64,000 bases of DNA from Clostridium formicaceticum (lineage in GTDB: Bacteria; Bacillota; Clostridia; Peptostreptococcales; Natronincolaceae): assembly GCF_001854185.1 (NCBI RefSeq), contig NZ_CP017603.1, forward strand, positions 4,278,001 through 4,342,000, in the 5' to 3' direction. The translations under genes were made by a program, and so were the position numbers. Below, one piece after another: positions 35,290 through 44,812 of the stretch (its first letter is position 1; the number at the start of each line of letters is the position of its first letter). The notes beneath the pieces are model-generated. The model was not told the origin of the DNA. It was given only the letters and a program-made list of their open reading frames with translations, and did no database searches.

Positions 35290-35344
35290 TTCATCCACCC
35301 GCTTTCTGCTATTTTTATTTTTTAAGTGGTGTTATTAAATCTGC

Positions 35345-36415
35345 TTATTTTCTAGCTGTTTTATCAATAGCTTCCCATATACCATTTAAATAGGTTGCCC
35401 CTAAAGCCCTGTCATATAAGCCATAACCCGGCATAGCCTTCTCTCCCCAAACCATTCTTCCATGGTCAGGTCTGATAGGTCCCTCCATACCGATGTCATA
35501 AAAAGCCTTCATGATTTCATACATATCCAATGAGCCATCAGAGGAAAGATGGGCTGCCTCATCAAACTTGCCAGGTCCAAGATGAATAAGATTTCTGACA
35601 TGACCAAAATGAATTCTTCCTTTAAAACTTCTGATCATATCTGGAATATCATTATTAGGGTCAGACCCAAGGGACCCTGTGCATAAGGTTAATCCATTGT
35701 TTACCATAGGCACTGCATCCAGCATTCTTTGAATATTTTTTTTATTGTTTATTATTCTTGGTAAACCAAATACAGACCACGCAGGATCATCCATATGAAT
35801 AGCCATTTTAACCCCGTATTTCTGACAAGTTGGCATGATTGCCTTTAGGAAATACACAAGGTTTTCAAATAATTTCTCTTCATCTACGCCTTTGTACATC
35901 TCAAATAATTCCTTAATTCTTGCTAGTCTTTCTGGTTCCCAACCTGGTAATGGAAAACCATTAGCGTTGGAATCCATCTCTTCAAACATCTTAGTAGGAT
36001 CAATTTTGTCAATAAGCTCCTGATCATAAGAAAGGACTGTAGAGCCATCAGGCCTTTTCTTGGCAAGATCAGATCTTGTCCAGTCAAACACAGGCATAAA
36101 ATTATAGCATACTAGCTCTATGCCCTCCTTACCTAAATTTTCAAGGGTTTCGATATAGTTTGCAATGTACTTATCTCTTGTTGGAAGACCAATTTTTATA
36201 TCATCATGAATATTTACGCTCTCAATACCACTCACTTCTAAGCCCGCTGCCTCTACCTCTTCCTTCATTGCCCTAATTGCTTCTCTACGCCATACTTCTC
36301 CAGGTTTAGTATCATAAAGGGTTGTAATAACACCTACACAACCAGGAATCTGTCTAATCTGTTCTAGTGTTACAGTGTCATACTTGTTTCCAAACCACCT
36401 TAGCGTCATTTTCAT
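35345..36415 (-). CDS. uxuA: mannonate dehydratase
   Basis: The 356-residue protein matches UxuA throughout, from MTLRWFG at the start through IPGCVGVITTLYD, MAIHMDDPAWS and RPDHGRMVWGE at the end; the last three hold metal-binding and active-site residues. It dehydrates D-mannonate to 2-keto-3-deoxygluconate. The ATG at 36415 is chosen since AGGAG lies about 8 nt before it. It is the first gene after a palindromic operator and is followed 55 bp later by uxuB. Confidence 0.95.
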   Translation of the reverse strand: MKMTLRWFGNKYDTVTLEQIRQIPGCVGVITTLYDTKPGEVWRREAIRAMKEEVEAAGLEVSGIESVNIHDDIKIGLPTRDKYIANYIETLENLGKEGIELVCYNFMPVFDWTRSDLAKKRPDGSTVLSYDQELIDKIDPTKMFEEMDSNANGFPLPGWEPERLARIKELFEMYKGVDEEKLFENLVYFLKAIMPTCQKYGVKMAIHMDDPAWSVFGLPRIINNKKNIQRMLDAVPMVNNGLTLCTGSLGSDPNNDIPDMIRSFKGRIHFGHVRNLIHLGPGKFDEAAHLSSDGSLDMYEIMKAFYDIGMEGPIRPDHGRMVWGEKAMPGYGLYDRALGATYLNGIWEAIDKTARK

Positions 36416-36445
36416 ATTCCCATCTCCTATCTTCATACTTCTAGT

Positions 36446-36465
36446 CATACTAATATATTAGTATG
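36446..36465. promoter_or_regulatory. GntR-type operator before uxuA
   Basis: A perfect 20-bp palindrome has the core ATACTAATATATTAGTAT. It lies 31 bp before the uxuA ATG. The same 18-bp core recurs twice before the TRAP transporter genes (42029-42066). The likely ligand is the GntR regulator encoded at 38143-38880. Confidence 0.75.
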
Positions 36466-36505
36466 GTTCTGTCTCATCTATAAATTTATCTTTTATCCTA
36501 TCCTT

Positions 36506-37906
36506 TTAAACTTCAAAGTATCTTCTTGCGTTATTTAAGCAAATATCTTCTATAATTCTTCCAGCTTCTTCTAAATCATCTGCATATTCTCCGTTTTCTA
36601 TCCAAGCACCCATGAGATTACACAATATACGTCTAAAATATTCATGTCTCGTATAAGAAACAAAACTTCTAGAATCAGTAAGCATACCAATAAACCTACC
36701 TAACAAACCTGAATTAGCGAAGCACTTCATATGTTCCTGCATCCCATCTCTATGATCCTGCATCCACCAAGCAGTTCCAAACTGCATTTTACTTATTGCT
36801 TCATCCGATTGAAAATTACCTGCCATACTGGCTATAACCCAGTTATCTTTTGGATTCATGGTAAATAATACCGTCTTAGGTAAGTCCCCTTGTTTTTCAA
36901 GATGATCTAAAAACCTTGAAAGATTCAACGCAATATTAGCGTCATGAATAGAGTCAAACCCTGCATTAATACCTATCTGCGATAAGCGCTTCGTACTGTT
37001 ATTACGTAGGACACCGATGTGTAACTCCATAGCCCAGTTCTTCTTTTTGTACTCACTTCCTAAGAAGACCATAAGCGCTGTTTTATATTGATTCGCTTCT
37101 TTTTGTGTAGGTATATCGCCTTCCATCGCTTTTTTAAAGATTGTCTCTATTTCATCCTTTGTATAAGTTTCATAAGGAAGATGGGTAAATCCATGATCAC
37201 TTGCCCTGCACCCTACCTCATCAAAGAAATCAATCCGCTGTTTCAATGCTCCGCAAAGCTCCTCAAAGTTTGAAATTGTCATATTAGCAGCACTAGCTAA
37301 TAACCTAATATAGTCTCTAAATCCTTCATCTGTTATATCTAAAACTTTATCTGGTCGCATTGCAGGTAAGACTTTTGTTTTAAAGCTAGTATCATTTTTA
37401 AGCTTTAGATGATATTCAAGACTATCAACTGGATCGTCCGTAGTACAGAGAGCATATACATTGGAATCCTTTATTAGTTGGCGGGCAGAAAAGTCCGGTT
37501 GTTTAATCCTAGCATTTGCCTTATTCCATATAGCTTTAGCGGTCTTTTCACTGAGTGTTTCCTCTATGTCAAAATATCTTTGCAGTTCTAAGTGAGACCA
37601 ATGGTAAAGTGGATTACCCATTGCATAAGGCATACAGGAAGCAAACGATCTAAACTTTTCATAACCACTAGCTTCTCCTGTGATAAATCTTTCTGCTGTC
37701 CCATTGGCCCGCATTAGACGCCATTTGTAGTGATCTCCTCCAAGCCATAATTCTGCTAAATCTTCAAAATGCTTATCTTCATAAATTTCTTTTGGATCTA
37801 GATGACAATGATAATCAAATATTGGTACACTCTTAGCAAATGTATGAAACAATATGCTTGCTGATTTGCTTTCTAAAAGAAAATCTTCCTTCATAAATCT
37901 TGTCAT
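36506..37906 (-). CDS. uxaC: glucuronate (uronate) isomerase
   Basis: The 466-residue protein is a close match to UxaC: MTRFMKEDFLL at the start, IFDYHCHLDPKEI with metal-binding His residues, GDHYKWRLMRANG and GNPLYHWSHLEL. It converts D-glucuronate to D-fructuronate and D-galacturonate to D-tagaturonate. The start at 37906 is set by homology and by AAAGGTGG 9 nt upstream; the frame extends 18 codons further without need. Confidence 0.95.
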   Translation of the reverse strand: MTRFMKEDFLLESKSASILFHTFAKSVPIFDYHCHLDPKEIYEDKHFEDLAELWLGGDHYKWRLMRANGTAERFITGEASGYEKFRSFASCMPYAMGNPLYHWSHLELQRYFDIEETLSEKTAKAIWNKANARIKQPDFSARQLIKDSNVYALCTTDDPVDSLEYHLKLKNDTSFKTKVLPAMRPDKVLDITDEGFRDYIRLLASAANMTISNFEELCGALKQRIDFFDEVGCRASDHGFTHLPYETYTKDEIETIFKKAMEGDIPTQKEANQYKTALMVFLGSEYKKKNWAMELHIGVLRNNSTKRLSQIGINAGFDSIHDANIALNLSRFLDHLEKQGDLPKTVLFTMNPKDNWVIASMAGNFQSDEAISKMQFGTAWWMQDHRDGMQEHMKCFANSGLLGRFIGMLTDSRSFVSYTRHEYFRRILCNLMGAWIENGEYADDLEEAGRIIEDICLNNARRYFEV

Positions 37907-38037
37907 AATTTGAAACCACCTTTCTCTTGCTGCCTTGATTATCTTGGAGGTTTTCAGCATTTATAGAATATTATTTTTAAAATTATTTGACCTAGTAACT
38001 TTGAGACTTAATCATTTAAATAAAATCTTCTATAGAT

Positions 38038-38140
38038 GTACGCCCCTAAATTTTAATATACTAAGGGCTACATTTGCAGCCCTTGATTTTGGAGCGAAAC
38101 CGTAGACCGTGTATATTAAAATTTAACTTTAAAAGCGTAC
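38038..38140. repeat. dispersed imperfect palindromic element, copy B
   Basis: The left end GTACGC plus TAAATTTTAATATAC is repeated in inverse at the right end (bases 38111-38140). The middle holds CTAAGGGCTAC, GAGCGAAAC and CGTAGACCGT, shared with copy A at 27427. It is about 103 bp and sits in the gap between the GntR gene and uxaC. Confidence 0.75.
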
Positions 38141-38142
38141 AT

Positions 38143-38880
38143 TTATATGCTACCATAAAAACTTTTGGCTGCTAAGTTATGGTGATCTTGTTCCTTAAAA
38201 AAGTCAGGGTATTTCTTAATAAGTTCCATCTCTTCTGTTGAAATTTTAGTAAGATGTTTTCTTAAAATCTCTACAGCCCCTTCAAAATTACTATTACATA
38301 TGTTTTCTAAAACCTCTTGATGCTGTAAAACTACATCAGAAAGTATTTTTTCATCCCATAGTGACATAAGACGTATCCTTTTATAGTGTCCAGACATACT
38401 TTCAATGATCTCCCAACACATGTTTTTATCAATGCTTTTAAAAAACACACTATGAAAATTATCATCAAATGTTAAAAAGGATGCATAGTCATTATCCTTA
38501 AGACTCTGCACTTGCATTTCAATATAGTGCCTTAATATGGCTATATCGCTTTCTTTGTAAGTTTTAATAAACTCCCTTACAGCACTTTCTTCAAGACTTT
38601 GACGTAAAAACCTTTCTTCTGCAACTCGTTTTAGGTCAATTTTAGAAACAATGGTTCCTTTTTGCGGGATAATATCAACAAGTCCCTCTTTTTCTAATTT
38701 GATTAGCGCATCTCTTACAGGGGATCTACTTACATTCCATCTATCGGAGATATCCTTTATACTCAATGCCTCTCCAGGCTTTAAATTTAAAGCTACAATG
38801 TTTTTACGAAGAGTGTAATATACACTATCTCCTATATTAAAAGATGAATGTTTAGATAAAGTTATTTCATTAATGTTCAT
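38143..38880 (-). CDS. GntR family regulator, FadR subfamily (FCD domain)
   Basis: This 245-residue protein has an N-terminal winged helix (about residues 18-85; LSIKDISDRWNVSRSPVRDALIKLEKEGLVDI) and a C-terminal all-helical FCD ligand domain (about 95-225; FLRQSLEESAV, HHxx metal-site His pattern in DDNFHSVFF and HQEVL). It is the expected repressor of the uronate genes around it, like UxuR/ExuR. GGAGGGGG precedes the ATG. Confidence 0.92.
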   Translation of the reverse strand: MNINEITLSKHSSFNIGDSVYYTLRKNIVALNLKPGEALSIKDISDRWNVSRSPVRDALIKLEKEGLVDIIPQKGTIVSKIDLKRVAEERFLRQSLEESAVREFIKTYKESDIAILRHYIEMQVQSLKDNDYASFLTFDDNFHSVFFKSIDKNMCWEIIESMSGHYKRIRLMSLWDEKILSDVVLQHQEVLENICNSNFEGAVEILRKHLTKISTEEMELIKKYPDFFKEQDHHNLAAKSFYGSI

Positions 38881-38921
38881 ACAACCCCCTCCATAAAATT
38901 ATTAATAGTTTACTGAAAAAA

Positions 38922-38979
38922 CACTACCTTCGTTCGTGTGCTTGAGTATGAACTTAGTATATAAAACGAAGGTATAGTG
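38922..38979. repeat. inverted repeat upstream of the GntR gene
   Basis: CACTACCTTCGTT (38922-38934) is inverted at 38965-38979 with a 2-base insertion. The arms enclose 30 bp. It lies 42 bp before the GntR start and may be a regulatory site or a remnant of a mobile repeat. Confidence 0.45.
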
Positions 38980-39149
38980 ATAGGTATTATTTATTTTTTG
39001 TATTATCCATCCATTTTCCCTATTCAAAACTAGTATCAAACAGGATAGAAAATCATTATACCATTTTGTGTTAAATCATTATCATTTTACCATATTGAAT
39101 TCATTTTTGTAAGTCAATCTTAAAATTAATAGGTAGTTCCTATCAATAT

Positions 39150-40445
39150 TTATACTGGAAACAGTAAGTTTGGCAACCATAGCACGAGTTGTGGGAAGAG
39201 TGCTAAAATCGCTACTTGTACAACGATCACTGCAACAAAAGGAATGGATTCCTTTACATAGTCTTCCGTTGGACAACCTATAAGCTGACACGTTGTATAC
39301 ATGGTAACCCCTACCGGTGGTGTCATTCCTCCCATAGTTATTATGGTCATCATCAGTATCCCAAAGTGAACCGGATCAATACCTACACTCCTAACAATTG
39401 GAAGAAAAATCGGTGTTAATAGTAAAGTATTTACTGTGGCCTCCATAAACATACCTGATACAAACAAGAATGTAAGGATGATAAATAGTAATAAATGAGG
39501 CTGCGTTGTAATTCCAGTAACAAATTGTGCCATCGTTTGAGGTAATTGATTATAGACAATAACATAACCAAAGATTCCGGAGCATGCAATGATAAGCATG
39601 ATCATACCATTATCATTAATTGTTTGGCATAACACTTCAATAGCGCCTTTAAAGCTAAGTTCCCGATAAATAAAAGTACCAACAATAAATGCATAAACTA
39701 CTGCAAAAGCACCTGCTTCTGATGGTGTAAAAATACCGAATCTTATGGTTACAATCATAATTACAGGAAACAATAATGCCCAAAAGCTTTCAATAAAGGA
39801 TTTTAATATTTCTTTACCCGTAGCCTTTTCCATTTTTGGAATAACACATATTCCTTTTTTCTCTTTTGATTTCATCGTAAAATATACAGTACCCATCAAA
39901 ATAGTACACATCATAATCCCAGGCACAATACCTGCAACAAATAATCTACCGATGGATACTTCACCAGTAAAACCATATAAAATCAAACCTACACTGGGGG
40001 GAATCGTTGCAGTAATTAGAGAAGTTAGTCCAATTACAGCTGCACTATATCCCTTTGGATAACCCTGCTTTGTCATATCAGGGCCAAGCAACCTAGATTC
40101 CATAGCAGCATCGGCAACAGCTGAACCTGAAACCCCTCCCATTAATGTAGATAATATAACTGAAACCTGAGCAAGACCTCCAGTCATATGTCCTGTCAAA
40201 GTAATTGAAAACTTAACTAGTCTTTCTGTTATTCCTGCTGCATTCATCAAATTTCCCGCCATAACAAAGAATGGTACTGCCAAAAGTGGAAATGATTGTG
40301 TCGCTGAAATCAATCTTTGCACTGCTATGGCCAAAGGAAGATTAGATTGAACAAAAAAGAATGCTAGGCTTGATATACCAATTGTGAAAGCAAGTGGCAT
40401 TCCGCTAAATAGAAAAACAATAAAAAGTACTCCCAATATTAACAT
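39150..40445 (-). CDS. TRAP transporter large permease (DctM)
   Basis: The 431-residue DctM-type protein has about twelve membrane segments and family motifs GVSGSAVADAAM, PPSVGLILYG and MEATVNTLLLTPIFLP. It forms the Na+-coupled channel of a tripartite uptake system. It follows DctQ by 18 bp. Neighbouring uronate genes point to glucuronate or galacturonate as substrate. Confidence 0.93.
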   Translation of the reverse strand: MLILGVLFIVFLFSGMPLAFTIGISSLAFFFVQSNLPLAIAVQRLISATQSFPLLAVPFFVMAGNLMNAAGITERLVKFSITLTGHMTGGLAQVSVILSTLMGGVSGSAVADAAMESRLLGPDMTKQGYPKGYSAAVIGLTSLITATIPPSVGLILYGFTGEVSIGRLFVAGIVPGIMMCTILMGTVYFTMKSKEKKGICVIPKMEKATGKEILKSFIESFWALLFPVIMIVTIRFGIFTPSEAGAFAVVYAFIVGTFIYRELSFKGAIEVLCQTINDNGMIMLIIACSGIFGYVIVYNQLPQTMAQFVTGITTQPHLLLFIILTFLFVSGMFMEATVNTLLLTPIFLPIVRSVGIDPVHFGILMMTIITMGGMTPPVGVTMYTTCQLIGCPTEDYVKESIPFVAVIVVQVAILALFPQLVLWLPNLLFPV

Positions 40446-40463
40446 GAATGATAATCTCCTTTC

Positions 40464-40961
40464 TTACCACGCCGATTTATCAGGTAATGACACATGATCC
40501 TCTTCTTCAGTAATTACTCTTTTTAACTTTTCACACATCGTAATAAACATTAAGGCAGATCCCACTGGAACACTTATTGTTGCATAGGAGTAACTAAGTT
40601 TTAATGTGTTAAAAAGTCTTTGATAGTTTTCTATAGAGAGACTTACACCATAATAAACAATGATTAGCAGAAAAACTTGAATACAAATATAATTAATAAT
40701 TTTAACTGTTTTTCTCACTTTGAAAGGAAACTTATTTATAATCATATCGACCCCGATATGGCTGTCGTTTTTAAGGGCAATATCTGCCCCTAAAAACACA
40801 ACCCAACCAAATAATAGCTGTGCTACATCTATTGACCATGCGATGGGAAAACCAACCCATCGAACAACAGCTGCTGTAAATACTAGAAGGACGATAAGAA
40901 TAATAAACATTACTCCTATAAACGTTTCAATTTTTTTAATAGCATTTAAAACTGCTTTCAC
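40464..40961 (-). CDS. TRAP transporter small permease (DctQ)
   Basis: This 165-residue DctQ-family protein has four membrane segments and the typical AWSIDVAQLLFGWVVFLGAD. It bridges the binding protein and DctM. The start is a GTG with AAGGAGTG upstream, 33 bp after the binding-protein gene. Confidence 0.9.
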   Translation of the reverse strand: MKAVLNAIKKIETFIGVMFIILIVLLVFTAAVVRWVGFPIAWSIDVAQLLFGWVVFLGADIALKNDSHIGVDMIINKFPFKVRKTVKIINYICIQVFLLIIVYYGVSLSIENYQRLFNTLKLSYSYATISVPVGSALMFITMCEKLKRVITEEEDHVSLPDKSAW

Positions 40962-40994
40962 TATATCACTCCTTCTAAAAAACCTACTGTAAAA

Positions 40995-42002
40995 TTATTT
41001 TCCTAATAATGCATCAACCTGAGCCTTAGCTTCCACAAGGTTATTTTTTTCGTATACTGATTTACTTGCTTCCTTAAATGGTGTTATATCTACCTCTGTA
41101 ATCCTTACACCTTGAGATTTCATTTCCTCTTCATTTTGTACAAGCCCACTTAATGTTTGCTCTGAAGCATATTTCCCTGCTTTTTCAGCTTCTTCTAATA
41201 AAATTTCTTGAATATCTTCAGGCAAAGATTCGAAGAATGCATTTCCTACCACTAAGGGGGACATTAATTGGAAATGTCCAGTTTTAGCAATATATTTAGA
41301 GGCCTCATAAAGTCTTGCTCCAATAATTGCTGGGTATTGTGCTTCAAATCCATCTATAACTTTCTGTTGTAAACCTGGATAAACTTCACCCCATGCAAGA
41401 GAAGTAGCATTTGCTCCCATAGCATTAATAGAATCTATGAAAATTGGTGATCCAGGCGTTCTAACTCTTAATCCTCTTAAATCCTCCGGTTTCTCTACAA
41501 GTTTATTGGTCATAAAGTGTCTAGCACCTTGGTACCAGTTGAAAGAAAGAACTCTATATCCACTAGTAGATACGTTTTCATACCAGCCTTTAAATAAATC
41601 CGAAGTAACAAGTATCTCCGCTTCCTCATAGTTATCAACAACATAAGGTGCAGCAAGTACACCAATTTCCGGCACAATTTCAGACATTAGCGCTGCATCA
41701 GAAATAGCAGCAACGTTTGCACCTACTTTAGCTTGTTCCATAATATCCTTTGTATCACCAAGCTGTGAACTCGGATATACTTCAACTTCTAATCTACCTT
41801 CTGTACGTTCTTCAACATTTTTCTTAAATTCCATAGCTCCTAAGTACATTGGGTCCTGCTCAGTAACAACCATACCTATTTTTAAAGTATAGGTCCCGCT
41901 ATTATTTCCACCTTCTCCTGTCTGTGAACCACCAGTTCCACATGCTGAAAGCATCGTTAAAACTAGTACTAATGATACTACCATTAACAATTTTTTTCTC
42001 AT
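40995..42002 (-). CDS. TRAP solute-binding lipoprotein (DctP)
   Basis: The 335-residue protein has a signal peptide ending in a lipobox (LSAC). The mature DctP fold shows KPEDLRGLRVRTPGSPIF, where the Arg binds the substrate carboxylate, and VIDGFEAQY. It delivers a carboxylate sugar, by context a uronate, to DctQM. The ATG at 42002 is chosen because AGGGAG is 8 nt upstream; a GTG three codons earlier is weaker. Confidence 0.93.
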   Translation of the reverse strand: MRKKLLMVVSLVLVLTMLSACGTGGSQTGEGGNNSGTYTLKIGMVVTEQDPMYLGAMEFKKNVEERTEGRLEVEVYPSSQLGDTKDIMEQAKVGANVAAISDAALMSEIVPEIGVLAAPYVVDNYEEAEILVTSDLFKGWYENVSTSGYRVLSFNWYQGARHFMTNKLVEKPEDLRGLRVRTPGSPIFIDSINAMGANATSLAWGEVYPGLQQKVIDGFEAQYPAIIGARLYEASKYIAKTGHFQLMSPLVVGNAFFESLPEDIQEILLEEAEKAGKYASEQTLSGLVQNEEEMKSQGVRITEVDITPFKEASKSVYEKNNLVEAKAQVDALLGK

Positions 42003-42028
42003 TTTCAACACTCCCTATATTTATTTGC

Positions 42029-42066
42029 TGACACTAATATATTACTATACTAATATATTAGTGTCA
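42029..42066. promoter_or_regulatory. double GntR-type operator before the TRAP operon
   Basis: Two overlapping copies of the ATACTAATATATTAGTAT core (42031-42048 and 42047-42064) form one larger inverted repeat: 16-bp perfect arms with a 6-bp centre. It lies 27 bp before the dctP ATG and would overlap or adjoin its promoter. Confidence 0.75.
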
Positions 42067-42311
42067 ATAGTATTTTAACTGAAGTATATCTCTTTTCTCA
42101 GCTATAACAAAATCTCCTATAAGCATCCTGTATTTTCACCAAGTTAAATTTGGCTTTTTTATACTGATTCCTTATAGGAGATCCTATCTATCTTCTAAGT
42201 TTTTATCCTTCGGTATAGTGCTAAGACTTACAGATATTACACTTAGCCTATTAAAATTTATCATTACATATCTATCAATGTCGGCACAAGTAAGGTTTTC
42301 TTACCTTATAT
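42067..42311. other. intergenic region with long-range inverted repeat
   Basis: ATCTCCTATAAG (42112-42123) pairs perfectly with 42171-42182 around a 47-nt loop. The loop holds a smaller CCAA/TTGG hairpin followed by CTTTTTT. No gene is seen. Confidence 0.45.
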
Positions 42312-42313
42312 AA

Positions 42314-42356
42314 ATAGCCAACGAAAAATTTACAAATGAAAATTTTCGTTGGCTAT
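42314..42356 (-). terminator. terminator of cysK
   Basis: A 14-bp perfect stem ATAGCCAACGAAAA / TTTTCGTTGGCTAT lies 57 bp past cysK. Confidence 0.7.
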
Positions 42357-42413
42357 CTAAATTAAGGGGGTAATATGCAATTATGGATATTTCAGCAAAT
42401 TGCAAGGAATTTA

Positions 42414-43358
42414 CTAATTGTTTTCAACTTCTTCAAAAAGTGGAGTAGATAAATATCTTTCTCCTGTATCAGGTAACAATACTACGATATTCTTACCTTT
42501 ATTTTCTGGTCGTTTAGCAATTTCAGTTGCTGCATAAACCGCTGCCCCTGAAGATATACCTACTAACAAGCCCTCTATCTTAGCAAGATCTCTAGTAGCT
42601 TCAAAGGCTTCTTGGTTCTTAACTTGATAAACTTCGTCAATGATCTCAGTATTTAAAATACTTGGAACAAACCCTGCTCCAATTCCTTGAATTTTATGGG
42701 GCCCTGGCTGTCCTCCTGATAGTACCGGGGAATCAGTAGGTTCAACAGCAATGATTTTTATATCTGAGTTCTTTTGTTTCAATACCTCACCAACACCAGT
42801 GATTGTGCCTCCTGTACCTACACCTCCAACAAATATATCTACTTTACCATCCGTATCTCTCCAGATTTCTTCAGCAGTAGTCTTTCTATGAAAGTCAGGA
42901 TTCGCTGGATTGTTAAACTGCTGTGGTATAAAGGAATTAGCAGTAGCAGCCGCTAATTCTTCTGCTTTTTTAATGGCTCCCTTCATACCTTCAGCTCCTG
43001 GTGTTAGTATAAGTTCTGCTCCTAGAGCCTTGAGTAAATTTCTTCTTTCTATACTCATTGTGTCCGGCATGGTAAGAATTAATTTATATCCCTTCGCTGC
43101 TGCTACAAAGGCTAAAGCAATTCCTGTATTTCCGCTGGTAGGTTCGATAATAATAGAATCTTTATTAAGTAATCCTTTATCTTCAGCATCCTTAATCATA
43201 GCATAACCAACTCTATCCTTTACACTTCCTCCTGGATTAAAGTATTCTAGCTTAGCTATTAATTTGCCTTCTAAATTTTTTGTCTCATTATAAGCTGTCA
43301 ACTCCAATAAAGGGGTATTTCCTATTAAATCAGTTAAGTTTTTTGCTATCCTTGCCAT
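42414..43358 (-). CDS. cysK: cysteine synthase A (O-acetylserine sulfhydrylase)
   Basis: The 314-residue PLP enzyme has the Schiff-base Lys in NPGGSVKDR, the substrate loop [12 protein letters not shown] and the phosphate loop [10 protein letters not shown]. It makes cysteine from O-acetylserine and sulfide. It is a single gene with its own promoter and terminator. Confidence 0.95.
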   Translation of the reverse strand: MARIAKNLTDLIGNTPLLELTAYNETKNLEGKLIAKLEYFNPGGSVKDRVGYAMIKDAEDKGLLNKDSIIIEPTSGNTGIALAFVAAAKGYKLILTMPDTMSIERRNLLKALGAELILTPGAEGMKGAIKKAEELAAATANSFIPQQFNNPANPDFHRKTTAEEIWRDTDGKVDIFVGGVGTGGTITGVGEVLKQKNSDIKIIAVEPTDSPVLSGGQPGPHKIQGIGAGFVPSILNTEIIDEVYQVKNQEAFEATRDLAKIEGLLVGISSGAAVYAATEIAKRPENKGKNIVVLLPDTGERYLSTPLFEEVENN

Positions 43359-43414
43359 AATAAAAGACCTCCCATAGTTTTTTATTTCCGAGTATTCCTA
43401 TATGATTATAATAA

Positions 43415-43444
43415 ATAATACTACATTTCATGTATCAATGTCAA
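43415..43444 (-). promoter_or_regulatory. cysK promoter
   Basis: On the minus strand TTGACA (43444-43439) is 18 bp from TATTAT (43420-43415), 57 bp before the cysK start. The rest of the 360-bp gap to the next gene shows no gene and no T-box or S-box that I recognise. Confidence 0.65.
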
Positions 43445-43723
43445 TAAGTTTCCAAATAATTTATTTTTTATGTGTAATTTTCCATAAAAAACTTACTGTT
43501 TTTTGCTGAAGCAATTCGTTATTGCTATGGCATTACTCAAGAAAAAATTTAGTCATTCCATTGACAAACAATGAACAAATGACGAAGAATACAGCTAAAA
43601 ATATATTTATTGCGGAGATATCTCTTTTTATGCGAAAAAATTCCTGAAAAATGAATAGTATTATTATAAGGAGATGATTGCTGTAATGAAAGAATTAATA
43701 AAATCTTAAAAGGAAGGTGGGCA

Positions 43724-44683
43724 ATGAAAAAATACATAGTTCTATTCTTACTGATCTTAATAGGAACTTTTTCTTTAAAAGCAATAAGTGATTTTAAGAA
43801 AACAACAGAAATAGGATCTATTTATTCTAGCAAAGAATATGCTCAAACATTAAGAAAAGACCTTTTTTCACTAATGATGGCCTATCCAAAATATATTATA
43901 GATATAGAAATAGTAAACAACGATCAAGTCTATCTAGTATTAAAGTCAGGCCAAAAACTATTATATGATGATAAAAAAGAAAAAAGTCAGTCGGAAAAAC
44001 TGGAAAACCCAGATTTACAGGATATGATGGAAGAAGTATATTTTCTTGGTCCCATCGATAGACTTATGCCACAGAATTATAATCCTGGCAGATTAAGAGT
44101 TTATCCCCTGCTAAAGGAGGTATATGGAAGTCATCAGTCAGAAATAGAAAAAAATCTTACAGGGATAACAATCAACGGCGGACATCACCGTTTTAATCAC
44201 AATAACTCGGCAGCAAACTTTCTTAAAAGTGCTATAACAGAATTAAATCACTTAGCCCAAGATCACCCTGCCCTTTGGGGATATATGTATCCTATAGGAG
44301 GAACTTATAATTTTAGGCACATAGCCAAAACCAACCGATTAAGTCCCCATGCCTTTGGTATATCTATCGATTTAGCCAGCAACAAAAATGACTACTGGCA
44401 GTGGACAACAAGAGCAGCAGGAGAAAAACGTCTAAAGACTTACCCTGAAGCTATCGTAGAAGTAATGGAAAAGAACTTTTTTATATGGGGAGGAAAATGG
44501 GGCCAATTTGATATTCTTCATTTTGAATATCGACCAGAAATAATCATAAAGGCACTATATTTTAACAACGAAAAAAAGGATCTCTGGTATGAAAACCTTC
44601 CAGTAGAAGATCTGCGGGTATCAAACACAATATGGTTAATAGAAGAAAGACTTCAGCAGTTTCCCGCTGCAAGTCCGCAGTGA
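43724..44683 (+). CDS. exported M15-family (VanY/endolysin-like) peptidase
   Basis: The 319-residue protein starts with an N-terminal signal or anchor (residues 4-22). The last 130 residues carry the M15 zinc-site pattern: LSPHAFGISIDLA (His and Asp) and GGKWGQFDILHFEYRPE (second His). Such enzymes cut D-Ala or L-Ala-D-Glu bonds in peptidoglycan. The first half is unrecognised. GGAAGGTGG precedes the ATG. Confidence 0.82.
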   Translation: MKKYIVLFLLILIGTFSLKAISDFKKTTEIGSIYSSKEYAQTLRKDLFSLMMAYPKYIIDIEIVNNDQVYLVLKSGQKLLYDDKKEKSQSEKLENPDLQDMMEEVYFLGPIDRLMPQNYNPGRLRVYPLLKEVYGSHQSEIEKNLTGITINGGHHRFNHNNSAANFLKSAITELNHLAQDHPALWGYMYPIGGTYNFRHIAKTNRLSPHAFGISIDLASNKNDYWQWTTRAAGEKRLKTYPEAIVEVMEKNFFIWGGKWGQFDILHFEYRPEIIIKALYFNNEKKDLWYENLPVEDLRVSNTIWLIEERLQQFPAASPQ

Positions 44684-44719
44684 ATTCCTTCCAACAAGCT
44701 GAAACATCGGGAAATCAAG

Positions 44720-44753
44720 ATAAACCCCTAGAAATGTATTTGTAGGGGTTTAT
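44720..44753. terminator. bidirectional terminator, M15 peptidase / TtcA-like gene
   Basis: A perfect 11-bp stem ATAAACCCCTA / TAGGGGTTTAT with a 12-nt loop lies between convergent genes. Confidence 0.7.
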
Positions 44754-44812
44754 TATAAGATTAACTTTTAGACGAAATATACTATTATATAGTAAGATAA
44801 ATACCTCTTATT

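Noticed and set aside
39082-39291. 69-codon minus-strand frame over the 3' end of dctM
   Set aside because: It overlaps a well-supported gene in another frame and has no ribosome site.
42414-43723. Cysteine-responsive T-box or SAM riboswitch before cysK
   Set aside because: The predicted promoter leaves a leader too short for either element, and no specifier or S-box motif was seen.
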